Origin: Pandoraea anhela
GTDB lineage: Bacteria; Pseudomonadota; Gammaproteobacteria; Burkholderiales; Burkholderiaceae
Direction of reading: 5' to 3'
Assembly: GCF_902459655.1 (NCBI RefSeq)
Contig: NZ_CABPSB010000005.1
Coordinates: 247,956 to 311,955 of the forward strand
DNA length: 64,000 nucleotides
Of the stretch, positions 45,632 through 53,499 are shown piece by piece. Below the pieces are notes generated by a model. The model was not told where the DNA came from. It worked only from the letters and a program-made list of their open reading frames with translations, and made no database searches. The translations under genes were made by a program, and so were the position numbers. Every line of letters begins with the position of its first letter. The first letter of the stretch is position 1.

Positions 45632-46858
45632 ATGCGTTCCGCACACCTTTCCCATCCGGCCACCCCGGCACGGCCTCAGCCGGAGCTGTCGGCCCGGTTG
45701 ATCCTGCTGCTGGCCACGGGCACCGGCCTTACGGTCGCTTCGCTGTATTACGCACAGCCGATGCTCGGCATCATGACCGACGACATCCATGCGGCCAATA
45801 CGACCGTCGGCTGGGTGCCGACGCTCACGCAACTCGGTTACGCGCTCGGCATTCTGCTGCTCGTGCCGATGGGCGACATCATCGACCGTCGTCGCATCGT
45901 GCTGATCAAGGGGGCGATTCTGACGCTCGCGCTGCTGCTCGCGGCGTTCTCGCCGGGCATCGGCACATTGCTGGTCGCCAGTCTCGCGATCGGTCTGACG
46001 GCGACCATGGCGCAGGACATCGTGCCGGCGGCCGCCACACTTGCTCCCGAATCGATCCGGGGACGAGTAGTGGGCACCGTCATGACCGGCCTGCTGCTGG
46101 GCATTCTGCTCTCGCGGGTGGTGTCGGGTTTCGTCGCGCAGCACTTTGGCTGGCGGGCGATGTACGTGGTTGCCGCCGTCAGTGTGGCGGGTTTCGGCGG
46201 GGTGGCGTGGCGCAGTCTGCCGTCGTTCCATCCGACGACGCAAATGACCTACCGCCAACTGATCGGGTCGGTCGCGAGTCTGTGGCGTCGGCATCCGGCA
46301 TTGCGGCGAGCAGCGCTCGCACAAGGCTTGTTGTCGGTCGGCTTCAGCGCGTTCTGGTCGACGTTGGCCGTGATGCTGCACGAAGCCCCCTTCCATCTCG
46401 GCGCCGCGGCGGCTGGCGCCTTCGGCCTGGCGGGCGCGGCGGGGGCACTGGGTGCGCCGATTGCCGGGCGTATTGCGGACAAGAAGGGACCGCAGGTCGT
46501 AACACGTCTGGGTGCCGCGATGGTCGCCGTCTCGTTCGCGGCCATGCTGTTTGCCCCGATGCTGACCCCGCATGCGCAACTGTGGCTGATCGGTCTGGGC
46601 GCCATCGGTTTCGATCTGGGCGTGCAGGTCGCGCTGATTTCCCATCAAACCATCGTGTACGGAATCGAGCCTGCGGCGCGTAGCCGGTTGAATGCGGTGC
46701 TGTTCGTCTGCGTGTTCATCGGCATGTCGGTCGGCTCGGTGCTCGGCTCGCAGGCCCTGGCCCACTGGGGATGGACGGGCGTAGCCGCGCTCTCCACGCT
46801 GGCCGCACTCGGTGCGCTGGGTGTTCGGATGTGGCCGGGCACGACGTCAGCACACTGA
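45632..46858 (+). CDS. MFS transporter, drug-efflux type
   Basis: A 408-residue twelve-helix carrier. LLLLATGTGLTVASLYYAQPMLGIMTDDIHA is the typical N-terminal helix of the sugar-efflux/drug-resistance subgroup, and VPMGDIIDRRRIVLIKG is the loop 2-3 motif. It probably exports small molecules. The start is ATG 45632 with TGGAG about nine bases upstream; longer frames overlap the lysR gene on the other strand. Just after the stop are short tandem repeats (ACCCACTG). Confidence 0.9.
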   Translation: MRSAHLSHPATPARPQPELSARLILLLATGTGLTVASLYYAQPMLGIMTDDIHAANTTVGWVPTLTQLGYALGILLLVPMGDIIDRRRIVLIKGAILTLALLLAAFSPGIGTLLVASLAIGLTATMAQDIVPAAATLAPESIRGRVVGTVMTGLLLGILLSRVVSGFVAQHFGWRAMYVVAAVSVAGFGGVAWRSLPSFHPTTQMTYRQLIGSVASLWRRHPALRRAALAQGLLSVGFSAFWSTLAVMLHEAPFHLGAAAAGAFGLAGAAGALGAPIAGRIADKKGPQVVTRLGAAMVAVSFAAMLFAPMLTPHAQLWLIGLGAIGFDLGVQVALISHQTIVYGIEPAARSRLNAVLFVCVFIGMSVGSVLGSQALAHWGWTGVAALSTLAALGALGVRMWPGTTSAH

Positions 46859-46924
46859 CCCACTGACCCACTGCTCCTCTATCGTGAGATTGCAAGCGCG
46901 ATGGAGGGAAGCCAAAGGCACGCC

Positions 46925-46958
46925 GGGCCGTGCAGACAGTCCTTCGTCTGCGCGGCCC
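46925..46958. terminator. Hairpin between convergent MFS and nat genes
   Basis: GGGCCGTGCAGAC and GTCTGCGCGGCCC form a 13-bp stem (one G-T wobble) around an eight-base loop. It lies between the ends of the convergent MFS and nat genes. No clear T-run follows on either side, so it may be a transcript-stabilising or weak terminator structure. Confidence 0.5.
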
Positions 46959-46981
46959 TTCCGCCTTCGATGCGGCAGCGC

Positions 46982-47848
46982 TCAGCGAACGACCGGCTTG
47001 GCGGCACCCGCAACCGCCCGCTCGAACAACTCGTCGGTATCCACGTCGGCGAGGTTGAGACCGAAACGCCCCGCCAGCACGTCGGCGAGTTGCGATGCGC
47101 AGGTCATCGGCGTCTGCGCCGTCACGTCGCCCTTCGGTCCGCGTTCGATGAGCGTCGTATCGAACAACGCCAGACGGCCCTGCGCTTGCGGCAGTAGCCG
47201 GCACGCCATCAGATGATGGGTGAAGATCGATTCGGGTGCGGTGGACGTGTACCAATTCGCGAGTTTGTAGTCGATCCACTCGGCGGGCCGGGGCGTGAAA
47301 CGGTAGATCGGCAGCCAGGCCTGTGCGGATTTCACGCTCAGGCGGTATTCGATGATTGCGTCGTCATGGCCGGCGCGGATCGGCTCCAGATGAAAGATTT
47401 CGAGCGGCGTGGGTTGTTCTTGCGACGTCCCCAATCGCAACGGCGCGCTTAGTGTCACCGAGCCGAAGCCGACATCCACGAGCCAAGACTCGCCGTCGAG
47501 TTCGACGCGCAGCAGCATATGCGTGAGCGGTGCTTCGACGGTGAACGTGCGGCCCCACGCAACGCGCCCGATGAGCGGTGTGACGTTGAAACCCAGATGC
47601 GTCAGCGCGCTCGCGAACAACGTGTTCTGCTCGAAGCAATAGCCGCCGCGTCCGGCGTCCACCAGTTTGCCGACGACCGACGGCAGATCGACGTTGACCG
47701 GCTTTGCGCGAATCGGATCGAGGTTCTCGAAGGGAATCGCGAGCGGATGCAAAGCATGCACGGCACGCAGGACATCGCGTGTCGCTTCACGCGGGCCGGT
47801 GTAACCGATGCGCTGAAAATAGCGCGCCGGATCGAACGATGGGGACAT
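46982..47848 (-). CDS. nat: Arylamine N-acetyltransferase
   Basis: A 288-residue enzyme. The catalytic triad is visible as C71 (RGGYCFEQN), H110 (EAPLTHMLL) and D125 (WLVDVGFGS). It transfers acetyl from acetyl-CoA to aromatic amines and hydrazines. The N-terminus (FDPARYFQRIGYTGPREATRDVLRAVHALHPLAIPFEN) is typical of the family. The start is ATG 47848 with GAGGAA upstream. Confidence 0.95.
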   Translation of the reverse strand: MSPSFDPARYFQRIGYTGPREATRDVLRAVHALHPLAIPFENLDPIRAKPVNVDLPSVVGKLVDAGRGGYCFEQNTLFASALTHLGFNVTPLIGRVAWGRTFTVEAPLTHMLLRVELDGESWLVDVGFGSVTLSAPLRLGTSQEQPTPLEIFHLEPIRAGHDDAIIEYRLSVKSAQAWLPIYRFTPRPAEWIDYKLANWYTSTAPESIFTHHLMACRLLPQAQGRLALFDTTLIERGPKGDVTAQTPMTCASQLADVLAGRFGLNLADVDTDELFERAVAGAAKPVVR

Positions 47849-47960
47849 ACCGGACTTCCTCTATCGGGACGCGGACATTCGCGGACCCGCTAAGTTAGCG
47901 CATCCGCCGCCACCCTGTGCCATGTCCGGCGACGGCCGACGATTTTCCGACGCGACGCGA

Positions 47961-48494
47961 TCAGTCGACCGATTCGCAGAAGCGGATATGGTTATTGAAC
48001 GGATCCGTGACCGTCATCTGCTTGCCCCAGTCGAGCGCCTCGATGCCGGGGTTCATGTTCGGATAACGTTTGCCGGACAGTTCGCGCTGATACGCTTCGA
48101 CACCGCGCATGAAGACGAACGTGGTCGCACCCGGGCTGGCATCGCCGAAATGACCGGACAGATGCAATGTCATGCCCGCGCGCGAGACCTGACAGTACAG
48201 CGGCATCCCGTCGGCGAAGCGGTGCTCCCAATCGAGTCGAAAGCCGAGGAAGTCGACGTAGAATTCGCGCGCCTTCGCCTCGTCGAAGATCCGGTGAATC
48301 GGCGCGACGGTGTCGAACACGATGCCGTCGGCCGCCGCAGAGGCAACCTTGGCAGCGAGCACGTTCCAGTCCGCGAAGCCGAATTGTGCAGCAACGGATT
48401 CGAGTGCCTGAGCGTGGGAGATGTCGATGCCCTCGCGCGCGAGACGTTCGCGCAGGGACTTCGCCATGATTTTGGCGTCGAGATAGGTTCGCAT
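47961..48494 (-). CDS. Glyoxalase/bleomycin-resistance (VOC) superfamily protein
   Basis: A 177-residue protein. The N-terminal helical part (YLDAKIMAKSLRERLAREGIDISHAQALESVAAQFGFADWNVLAAK) resembles the short domain often fused to this class. A VOC domain follows (IFDEAKAREFYVDFLGFRLDWEHRF to ALDWGKQMTVTDPFNNHIRF). The ATG at 48494 is chosen because AAGGA lies eight bases upstream; ATG 48503 would be too close to that site. The substrate is unknown. Confidence 0.88.
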   Translation of the reverse strand: MRTYLDAKIMAKSLRERLAREGIDISHAQALESVAAQFGFADWNVLAAKVASAAADGIVFDTVAPIHRIFDEAKAREFYVDFLGFRLDWEHRFADGMPLYCQVSRAGMTLHLSGHFGDASPGATTFVFMRGVEAYQRELSGKRYPNMNPGIEALDWGKQMTVTDPFNNHIRFCESVD

Positions 48495-48760
48495 GTTGGC
48501 CATCCTTAATAGCGTTCAGTGGCGACGCATTCGATCAGTGCCCGCATTGCTGACGCGCGTCACCTGACGAACGGGACGGACATGCGCGACCTGCGATGCT
48601 TTCACCATTCCCCGACAGGGTGCGAGCGGCAGGCAGCATCGGCCTTCGCGGCATTTTAGCAGCAATCTGCGTACGTCCAAGGCGTCCAAAGTGACTAAAG
48701 CGCTCCAGGCGCGCAAGCTGTGCGATGCCGAAATGCGATAGCCGCGTGCGGAATTCCGCA

Positions 48761-48790
48761 TTGGCCGGGATTGCGGCGCCCCGGTATAGT
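48761..48790 (+). promoter_or_regulatory. Candidate sigma-70 promoter of the zapE-like gene
   Basis: TTGGCC (48761-48766) and TATAGT (48785-48790) are separated by 18 bases, about 65 bases before the ATG at 48857. The rest of the 362-base gap (48495-48856) holds no gene. Confidence 0.5.
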
Positions 48791-48856
48791 GGCGCTCGTT
48801 GGCCGGCAAGACGGCTTCGCAGGATGTCGGCTTCAGTTTTCCGGAGTTTTGCTTTC

Positions 48857-49921
48857 ATGATCGACGCCGCGCGCATCACGCAAGCGCTGGCCGCGCGCCA
48901 CATCACCCCCGACCTTCGTCAGCGAGACGCCATCGCCGCAATCTCGGGGCTCTCGGCGCACGCCACGTCGGGCGAGTCGCGTCCATCTCCCGACGGACCG
49001 ACTCACGACGGCGTGTATTGCTACGGCCTGCCCGGGCGCGGCAAGAGTCTCGTCGTGGACGCCGCCTTCCACGTTGCCGTGGGCGAGAAACGCCGCGTGC
49101 ACTTTCACGAATTCCTGCGCGACATTCATCGTCAGTGGGTGCGTGAGCCGACGTGCGACGATCGCCTTGCGGCGGTAGCGAATCGCTGGCTCGGCAGCGT
49201 GGCACTTGTGTGCTTCGACGAATTCCACGTCCACGATATTGCCGACGCCTTTCTCATCGGACGCTTCCTGGACATCGCCCTCGCGCGCGGCGTACGCCTG
49301 GTGCTGACGTCGAACTACGCGCCGCAACACCTGTTGCCCGATCCCGAGTATCACGCGCGTTTCGAGCCGACGATCACGCGCATCCTGCAACGCTTCGCCA
49401 TCGTCCACTTCGACGGCGCGACCGACTACCGCATGGGTGGGGAGACGGCGGAGATGGCCCGGTGGATTGCGCCGCTCGACGCCGGGCGCGGCATCTTGCC
49501 GAGCCGCTATGCCGAGTTGGAAGGACGGCCGGCGTCCGGGCCGACCGGGGTGGTCATCGCGGGCCGCGCGCTGAACGCGCACAGCGCGGGCGATCGCGTG
49601 CTGTGGACGGACTTCAGTGCGTTATGCGTGGCGCATCGCTCCCATCTGGACTACCTCAGCCTGGCCGAGCAATGGCAGACGCTGATCGTCGACGACCTGC
49701 ACGTCGAGCTATTGCGCCGCCCGGACACGCTGCAACGCTTCGTCTGGCTCATCGATATCTGCTACGACCGTCAGCGCACGTTGCTGATCGCGTCCGACGC
49801 CCCGCTCATTCCCGCGCTGGACGCGCTGAGCGACTGGCGCGATCTGTCGCGCACGATCAGCCGGCTGGCGGAAATGGGATCGCGTGACTACGAGCGCCGC
49901 ACGCTGCGCCTTCCTTGCTGA
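48857..49921 (+). CDS. ZapE/AFG1-family ATPase
   Basis: A 354-residue P-loop ATPase. Walker A is GLPGRGKS (57-64), Walker B is VCFDEFHVHD (about 118-126), and the sensor region is LTSNYAPQHLL. E. coli ZapE acts on the Z ring in cell division, and mitochondrial AFG1 relatives take part in protein quality control. This member is shorter than usual ZapE in the region after Walker A, so it may be a second paralogue. The start is ATG 48857, with GGAG eleven bases upstream; extension upstream is not conserved. Confidence 0.85.
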   Translation: MIDAARITQALAARHITPDLRQRDAIAAISGLSAHATSGESRPSPDGPTHDGVYCYGLPGRGKSLVVDAAFHVAVGEKRRVHFHEFLRDIHRQWVREPTCDDRLAAVANRWLGSVALVCFDEFHVHDIADAFLIGRFLDIALARGVRLVLTSNYAPQHLLPDPEYHARFEPTITRILQRFAIVHFDGATDYRMGGETAEMARWIAPLDAGRGILPSRYAELEGRPASGPTGVVIAGRALNAHSAGDRVLWTDFSALCVAHRSHLDYLSLAEQWQTLIVDDLHVELLRRPDTLQRFVWLIDICYDRQRTLLIASDAPLIPALDALSDWRDLSRTISRLAEMGSRDYERRTLRLPC

Positions 49922-49961
49922 TCCTGCCTCATTGACCCTGCCTCATTGATCCTGCCTAACT
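49920..49961 (+). repeat. Three tandem 14-bp units after the zapE-like gene
   Basis: GATCCTGCCTCATT, GACCCTGCCTCATT and GATCCTGCCTAACT follow each other directly, starting at the stop codon of the ATPase gene. Confidence 0.8.
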
Positions 49962-50007
49962 GAGCGCCATCGCAACGCAGCGCAGCGGGACGCGACGCGA
50001 TGCGACG

Positions 50008-50901
50008 TCAAACCACGCCCACGATACTCTGGCGCAACCAGCGATGCGCCGGATCGCGGTGCACGCGCTCGTGCCAGTACATGGAGATTTCGAAACCCGG
50101 AAGGTCGACGGGCGCCGGCGCGATCTGCAATGCGGGGTCGTCGCGCACAAGGCGCTCGGGGGCCATGGCGACAAGATCGGTGTTGGCCAGCGCCGAGCGC
50201 AGAAACAGAAAATGGGGCACCGAGAACACGACCCGACGCGACATGCCGAGCGCGGCGAGCGCGTCGTCCGTGCTCGCGTGAAAACCGCCGCCGTCCTGCG
50301 AGACGATCGCGTGGTCGAGTTCGCAGAACTGCCTGAGCGTGGGGCGTCGCCGGAACTTCGGATGCCCGCGCCGTCCGACCAGCACATAGCGCTCGGTAAA
50401 CAGCGCCTTGCGATGCAGCCCTTGCGGGGCGTTTTCCGTCGTGTGGAAGATGACGTCGACAGCGCCCCGCTCTGCCTGCCGTTCGAGCCGCGACGGTTCG
50501 AGATCCAGCACGGCCAGACGTGTCTTCGGCGCCTGCGCCAGCAGTCGCTGAAGCAGCGGCAGCACGATGGTCGATTCGGTGTAATCGGTGGCGGCGATGC
50601 GCCAGGTCAGTTCGGCGTTCGCCGGGTCGAACGGCGCGGCGGGCGCCACTGCGCGGGAGAGCGATTCGAGCGCCTCGCGCAGCGGTTCTCGCAACGCCGC
50701 CGCACGCGCGGTCGCACGCATGCCGCGCGGCCCCGGCAACAGCAGCGGGTCATCGAGCAAATCCCTCAGCTTCGCCAAATGCACGCTCACCGCCGGTTGC
50801 GAGATGTGTAACCGCTCGGCGGCGCGCGTGACGTTCAACTCCGCGAGCAGCACGTCGAGGGTGACGAGCAGATTCAGATCGAGGCGTCGCAAATTAACCA
50901 T
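50008..50901 (-). CDS. LysR-family transcriptional regulator (NodD-like branch)
   Basis: A 297-residue regulator (RRLDLNLLVTLDVLLAELNVTRAAERLHISQPAVSVHLAKLRDLLDDPLLLPGPRGMRAT). It is divergent from a flavodoxin-fold oxidoreductase gene, which it probably controls. ATG 50901 is chosen; ATG 50916 is possible. Two near-identical 13-bp sites lie in the short gap between the two genes. Confidence 0.9.
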   Translation of the reverse strand: MVNLRRLDLNLLVTLDVLLAELNVTRAAERLHISQPAVSVHLAKLRDLLDDPLLLPGPRGMRATARAAALREPLREALESLSRAVAPAAPFDPANAELTWRIAATDYTESTIVLPLLQRLLAQAPKTRLAVLDLEPSRLERQAERGAVDVIFHTTENAPQGLHRKALFTERYVLVGRRGHPKFRRRPTLRQFCELDHAIVSQDGGGFHASTDDALAALGMSRRVVFSVPHFLFLRSALANTDLVAMAPERLVRDDPALQIAPAPVDLPGFEISMYWHERVHRDPAHRWLRQSIVGVV

Positions 50902-50904
50902 CGT

Positions 50905-50948
50905 TATACCTGGCATATGAGGAATTCATTTCCAATATACCTTGCATA
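50905..50948 (+). promoter_or_regulatory. Direct 13-bp repeats, candidate LysR sites
   Basis: TATACCTGGCATA (50905-50917) and TATACCTTGCATA (50936-50948) differ at one base. Their starts are 31 bp apart, close to three helical turns, so two protein subunits could bind on one face of the DNA. They lie between the start of lysR and the oxidoreductase gene. Confidence 0.65.
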
Positions 50949-51010
50949 CCCCTAATCTGCTTTCGAACCCCTCGAATCGAATGCGCCGAATGGCGATGGA
51001 GTTTTGGAAA

Positions 51011-51787
51011 ATGAATGTCCTGATCGTTTACGCCCACCCGCAACCGCGCTCGCTCAACGGCGCGTTGCGCGACTTCACCGTGCAGCATCTGGAAGCGGCC
51101 GGTCATCACGTGCAAGTCTCGGACCTGTACGCAATGCAATGGAAGACCACCATCGACGCGCACGACGCGCCGCAACGCGACCCGAGCGAGCCGTTTCACG
51201 CGTCGCTCGACTCGAAGCGGGCGTTTCAGAGCGGCACGCAGCGCGCCGACATTGCCCGTGAGCAGGAAAAGCTGCGCTGGGCCGACACGGTGATTTTTCA
51301 GTTCCCGCTCTGGTGGTTCTCGATGCCGGCCATCATGAAAGGCTGGTTCGACCGCGTGTACGCTTTCGGCTTCGGGTATGGCGTGGGCGAGTATTCGGAG
51401 ACACGCTGGGGCGACCGCTACGGCGAGGGCGCCCTGTCGGGCAAGCGCGCGATGCTGGTCGTCACGACCGGCGGCTGGGCCTCGCATTACAGCGCTCGCG
51501 GCATCAACGGCCCGATCGACGACGTGTTGTTCCCCATTCAGCACGGCATGCTGTTCTACCCCGGCTTCGACGTGCTGCCGCCTTTCGTCGCCTTCGGCAC
51601 GTCGAGTGTCGATGCCGAGTCGTTCGGGAACATCACCCGCGCCCTCGGTGAGCGGCTCGATTCGCTCGCCACGGCAGCGCCGATTCCTTTTCGTCGTCAG
51701 AACTTCGGCGAATACGACATTCCGGCCCTGACGCTCAAAGACGAGATCGCGCCCGGAAAAACCGGGTATGCCGCGCACCTCGCCTGA
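51011..51787 (+). CDS. NAD(P)H-dependent quinone oxidoreductase, flavodoxin-like fold
   Basis: A 258-residue flavoprotein. MNVLIVYAHPQPRSLNGALRDFTV is the FMN-binding N-terminus, and WADTVIFQFPLWWFSMPAIMKGWFDRVYAFGFGYG and LVVTTGGWASHYSARGINGPIDDVLFPIQHGMLFYPGFDVLPPF are family core regions (NQO/MdaB group). It should reduce quinones or related electrophiles. The gene is divergent from lysR. The start has only a weak GGAAA upstream; nearby upstream ATGs are possible. Confidence 0.9.
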   Translation: MNVLIVYAHPQPRSLNGALRDFTVQHLEAAGHHVQVSDLYAMQWKTTIDAHDAPQRDPSEPFHASLDSKRAFQSGTQRADIAREQEKLRWADTVIFQFPLWWFSMPAIMKGWFDRVYAFGFGYGVGEYSETRWGDRYGEGALSGKRAMLVVTTGGWASHYSARGINGPIDDVLFPIQHGMLFYPGFDVLPPFVAFGTSSVDAESFGNITRALGERLDSLATAAPIPFRRQNFGEYDIPALTLKDEIAPGKTGYAAHLA

Positions 51788-51919
51788 GGGCGTCGGGAGA
51801 ATCGGGAAACCCCTCGTCGCGGGCGTTGCCGCGACGTTTCCCGGGCGCGCTTGCTGCCGGTGACGGTATCTGCAAAACTGGCAGCTTCGCACCACTTCGC
51901 ACCTCACCGGTATCTCGTC

Positions 51920-52546
51920 ATGCACCTGTCCACACTCGCGATTTACGCCACCGCCGCACTCATCGGCGGGTTGATTCCCGGCCCCACGACGCTGCTCGCC
52001 CTCGCGAACGGCATCTCGGGCAACTGGCGCGTGGTGCTCGTGGGCATGTGCGGTGCGGCGCTCTCGGATGTGCTGGTCGTCGCGGCCGTGGGTGCGGGGC
52101 TCGGCGCCCTGCTTACGGCATCGGCGACATGGTTCGCGACCGTCAAATGGGTCGGCGTGGCGTATCTCGTCTGGCTGGCGATCCAACTGTGGCGCAGCCA
52201 TCCGCAAGACTTGAGTCAGGTGCGCATCAAGTCGGATCTGAGCGCGCAACGCGTGTTTCTGCGCAGCTTCGGCGTCGCGCTGACCAACCCGAAGATTCTG
52301 CTGTTCTTCTCGGCGTTTCTGCCGCAGTTCGTGGATACGTCGATGCCGCTCGCCCCGCAGTATGCCGTGCTCGCCCTCGTGTCCGCCGCCGTGGACATTC
52401 TGGTGATGACGCTTTACGCGACCGGCGGCGTGCAAGCCGCTCGCCTGATGACGGCGCGCGGCCTGAAGCGACTGAACCGCGCGTGCGCGGTGGTGATGTT
52501 CTCGCTCGCGGGCGGTCTCGCGCTGTATCGCAAGACCGGCAACTGA
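51920..52546 (+). CDS. LysE/RhtB-family amino acid exporter
   Basis: A 208-residue protein with five to six hydrophobic segments (YATAALIGGLIPGPTTLLALANGISGNW is the family signature; FLRSFGVALTNPKILLFFSAFLPQF follows the typical cytoplasmic loop). It exports amino acids or homoserine-like compounds. The start is ATG 51920, as extension upstream is not hydrophobic. Confidence 0.92.
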   Translation: MHLSTLAIYATAALIGGLIPGPTTLLALANGISGNWRVVLVGMCGAALSDVLVVAAVGAGLGALLTASATWFATVKWVGVAYLVWLAIQLWRSHPQDLSQVRIKSDLSAQRVFLRSFGVALTNPKILLFFSAFLPQFVDTSMPLAPQYAVLALVSAAVDILVMTLYATGGVQAARLMTARGLKRLNRACAVVMFSLAGGLALYRKTGN

Positions 52547-52660
52547 ACCGAAGCCGTCCGTCCCCGGCGCGACGAAGCGCCGGTCCGGCACGAACGGGCG
52601 AATTTGATCGCCGACGCATCGACGGCTCCCCCGGGGCGTCGGCATGGATGAGGGCACGAC

Positions 52661-53275
52661 ATGAATCACGACGTCACCCGCGTGGAACAGCTCGAAGCGC
52701 TTTACGGCGAGCCGGGCGAACGCGCGATCTGGAAGGAATTGACTTACCTCAACGAGGATTATCAGGCGTTCGTCAAAGCCTGTCCCTTCGTGGTGCTGGC
52801 GTCGGTCGGTGAGCAAGGCACGGATTGCTCGCCGAAGGGCGATCCCGCCGGATTCGTTCAGATTCTGGATGAACGTACGTTGGTGGTGCCGGACCGCCCC
52901 GGCAACAACCGTATCGACAATCTGCGCAACATCGTGACCGATCCGCGCGTGTCGCTGCTCTTCCTGATTCCCGGCGTGGGCGAGACGTTGCGCGTGAATG
53001 GCCGTGCGCGTATTTCCGTGGATCCGGCGTTGCTTTCACGGTTTGAAGTGAACGGCAGATTGCCGAAAACGGCCATCGTCGTATCCATCGATCGCGCATA
53101 TTTCCATTGCGCAAAGGCGATCGTGCGCTCCCGCCTCTGGGATCGGGAAACGCAGATCGCACGTGAATGCCTGCCGAGCCCGGGGGCCATGCATCAACGC
53201 CTGAGCGGCGGTCCCTTCGACGGCGAAAGTTACGACCGCGATCTACCGAAGAACACACAGGCCGGTCTGTATTAA
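52661..53275 (+). CDS. Pyridoxamine 5'-phosphate oxidase-family FMN-binding protein
   Basis: A 204-residue split-barrel flavoprotein (FVVLASVGEQGTDCSPKGDPAGFVQILDERTLVVPDRPGNNRIDNLRNIVTDPRVSLLFLIPG). It resembles the MSMEG_1061-type group of FMN-dependent PPOX proteins, and the exact reaction is unknown. GAGGG precedes ATG 52661. A terminator follows at 53311. Confidence 0.9.
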   Translation: MNHDVTRVEQLEALYGEPGERAIWKELTYLNEDYQAFVKACPFVVLASVGEQGTDCSPKGDPAGFVQILDERTLVVPDRPGNNRIDNLRNIVTDPRVSLLFLIPGVGETLRVNGRARISVDPALLSRFEVNGRLPKTAIVVSIDRAYFHCAKAIVRSRLWDRETQIARECLPSPGAMHQRLSGGPFDGESYDRDLPKNTQAGLY

Positions 53276-53310
53276 GAAGACCTAACCACCTGGCGACATG
53301 CGGTAAATGA

Positions 53311-53352
53311 ATGGCCCGATGAAGCGCCGACCGGCTTCACGGGCCATTTTTT
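53311..53352 (+). terminator. Rho-independent terminator
   Basis: ATGGCCCG-TGAAGC and GCTTCA-CGGGCCAT form a long stem with one bulge, followed by six T residues. It ends the PPOX-family transcript. Confidence 0.85.
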
Positions 53353-53499
53353 CGGCCCATGTTCGGTCGTTTCATCGGTCGTTTGATTGGCCTCATTTAC
53401 CGTCGATTTTCCATCCTTTCACTTCATTTCATGAATTCGTCATGACGCCATCCAATACTTGGCCACTTCGAACAAGTTCCAAAGAGGACATCGGAGTTT

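Noticed and set aside
50894-52816. A 640-codon minus-strand frame across the oxidoreductase and LysE genes
   Set aside because: It spans two real genes and their gap, with Arg/His-rich text and no family features.
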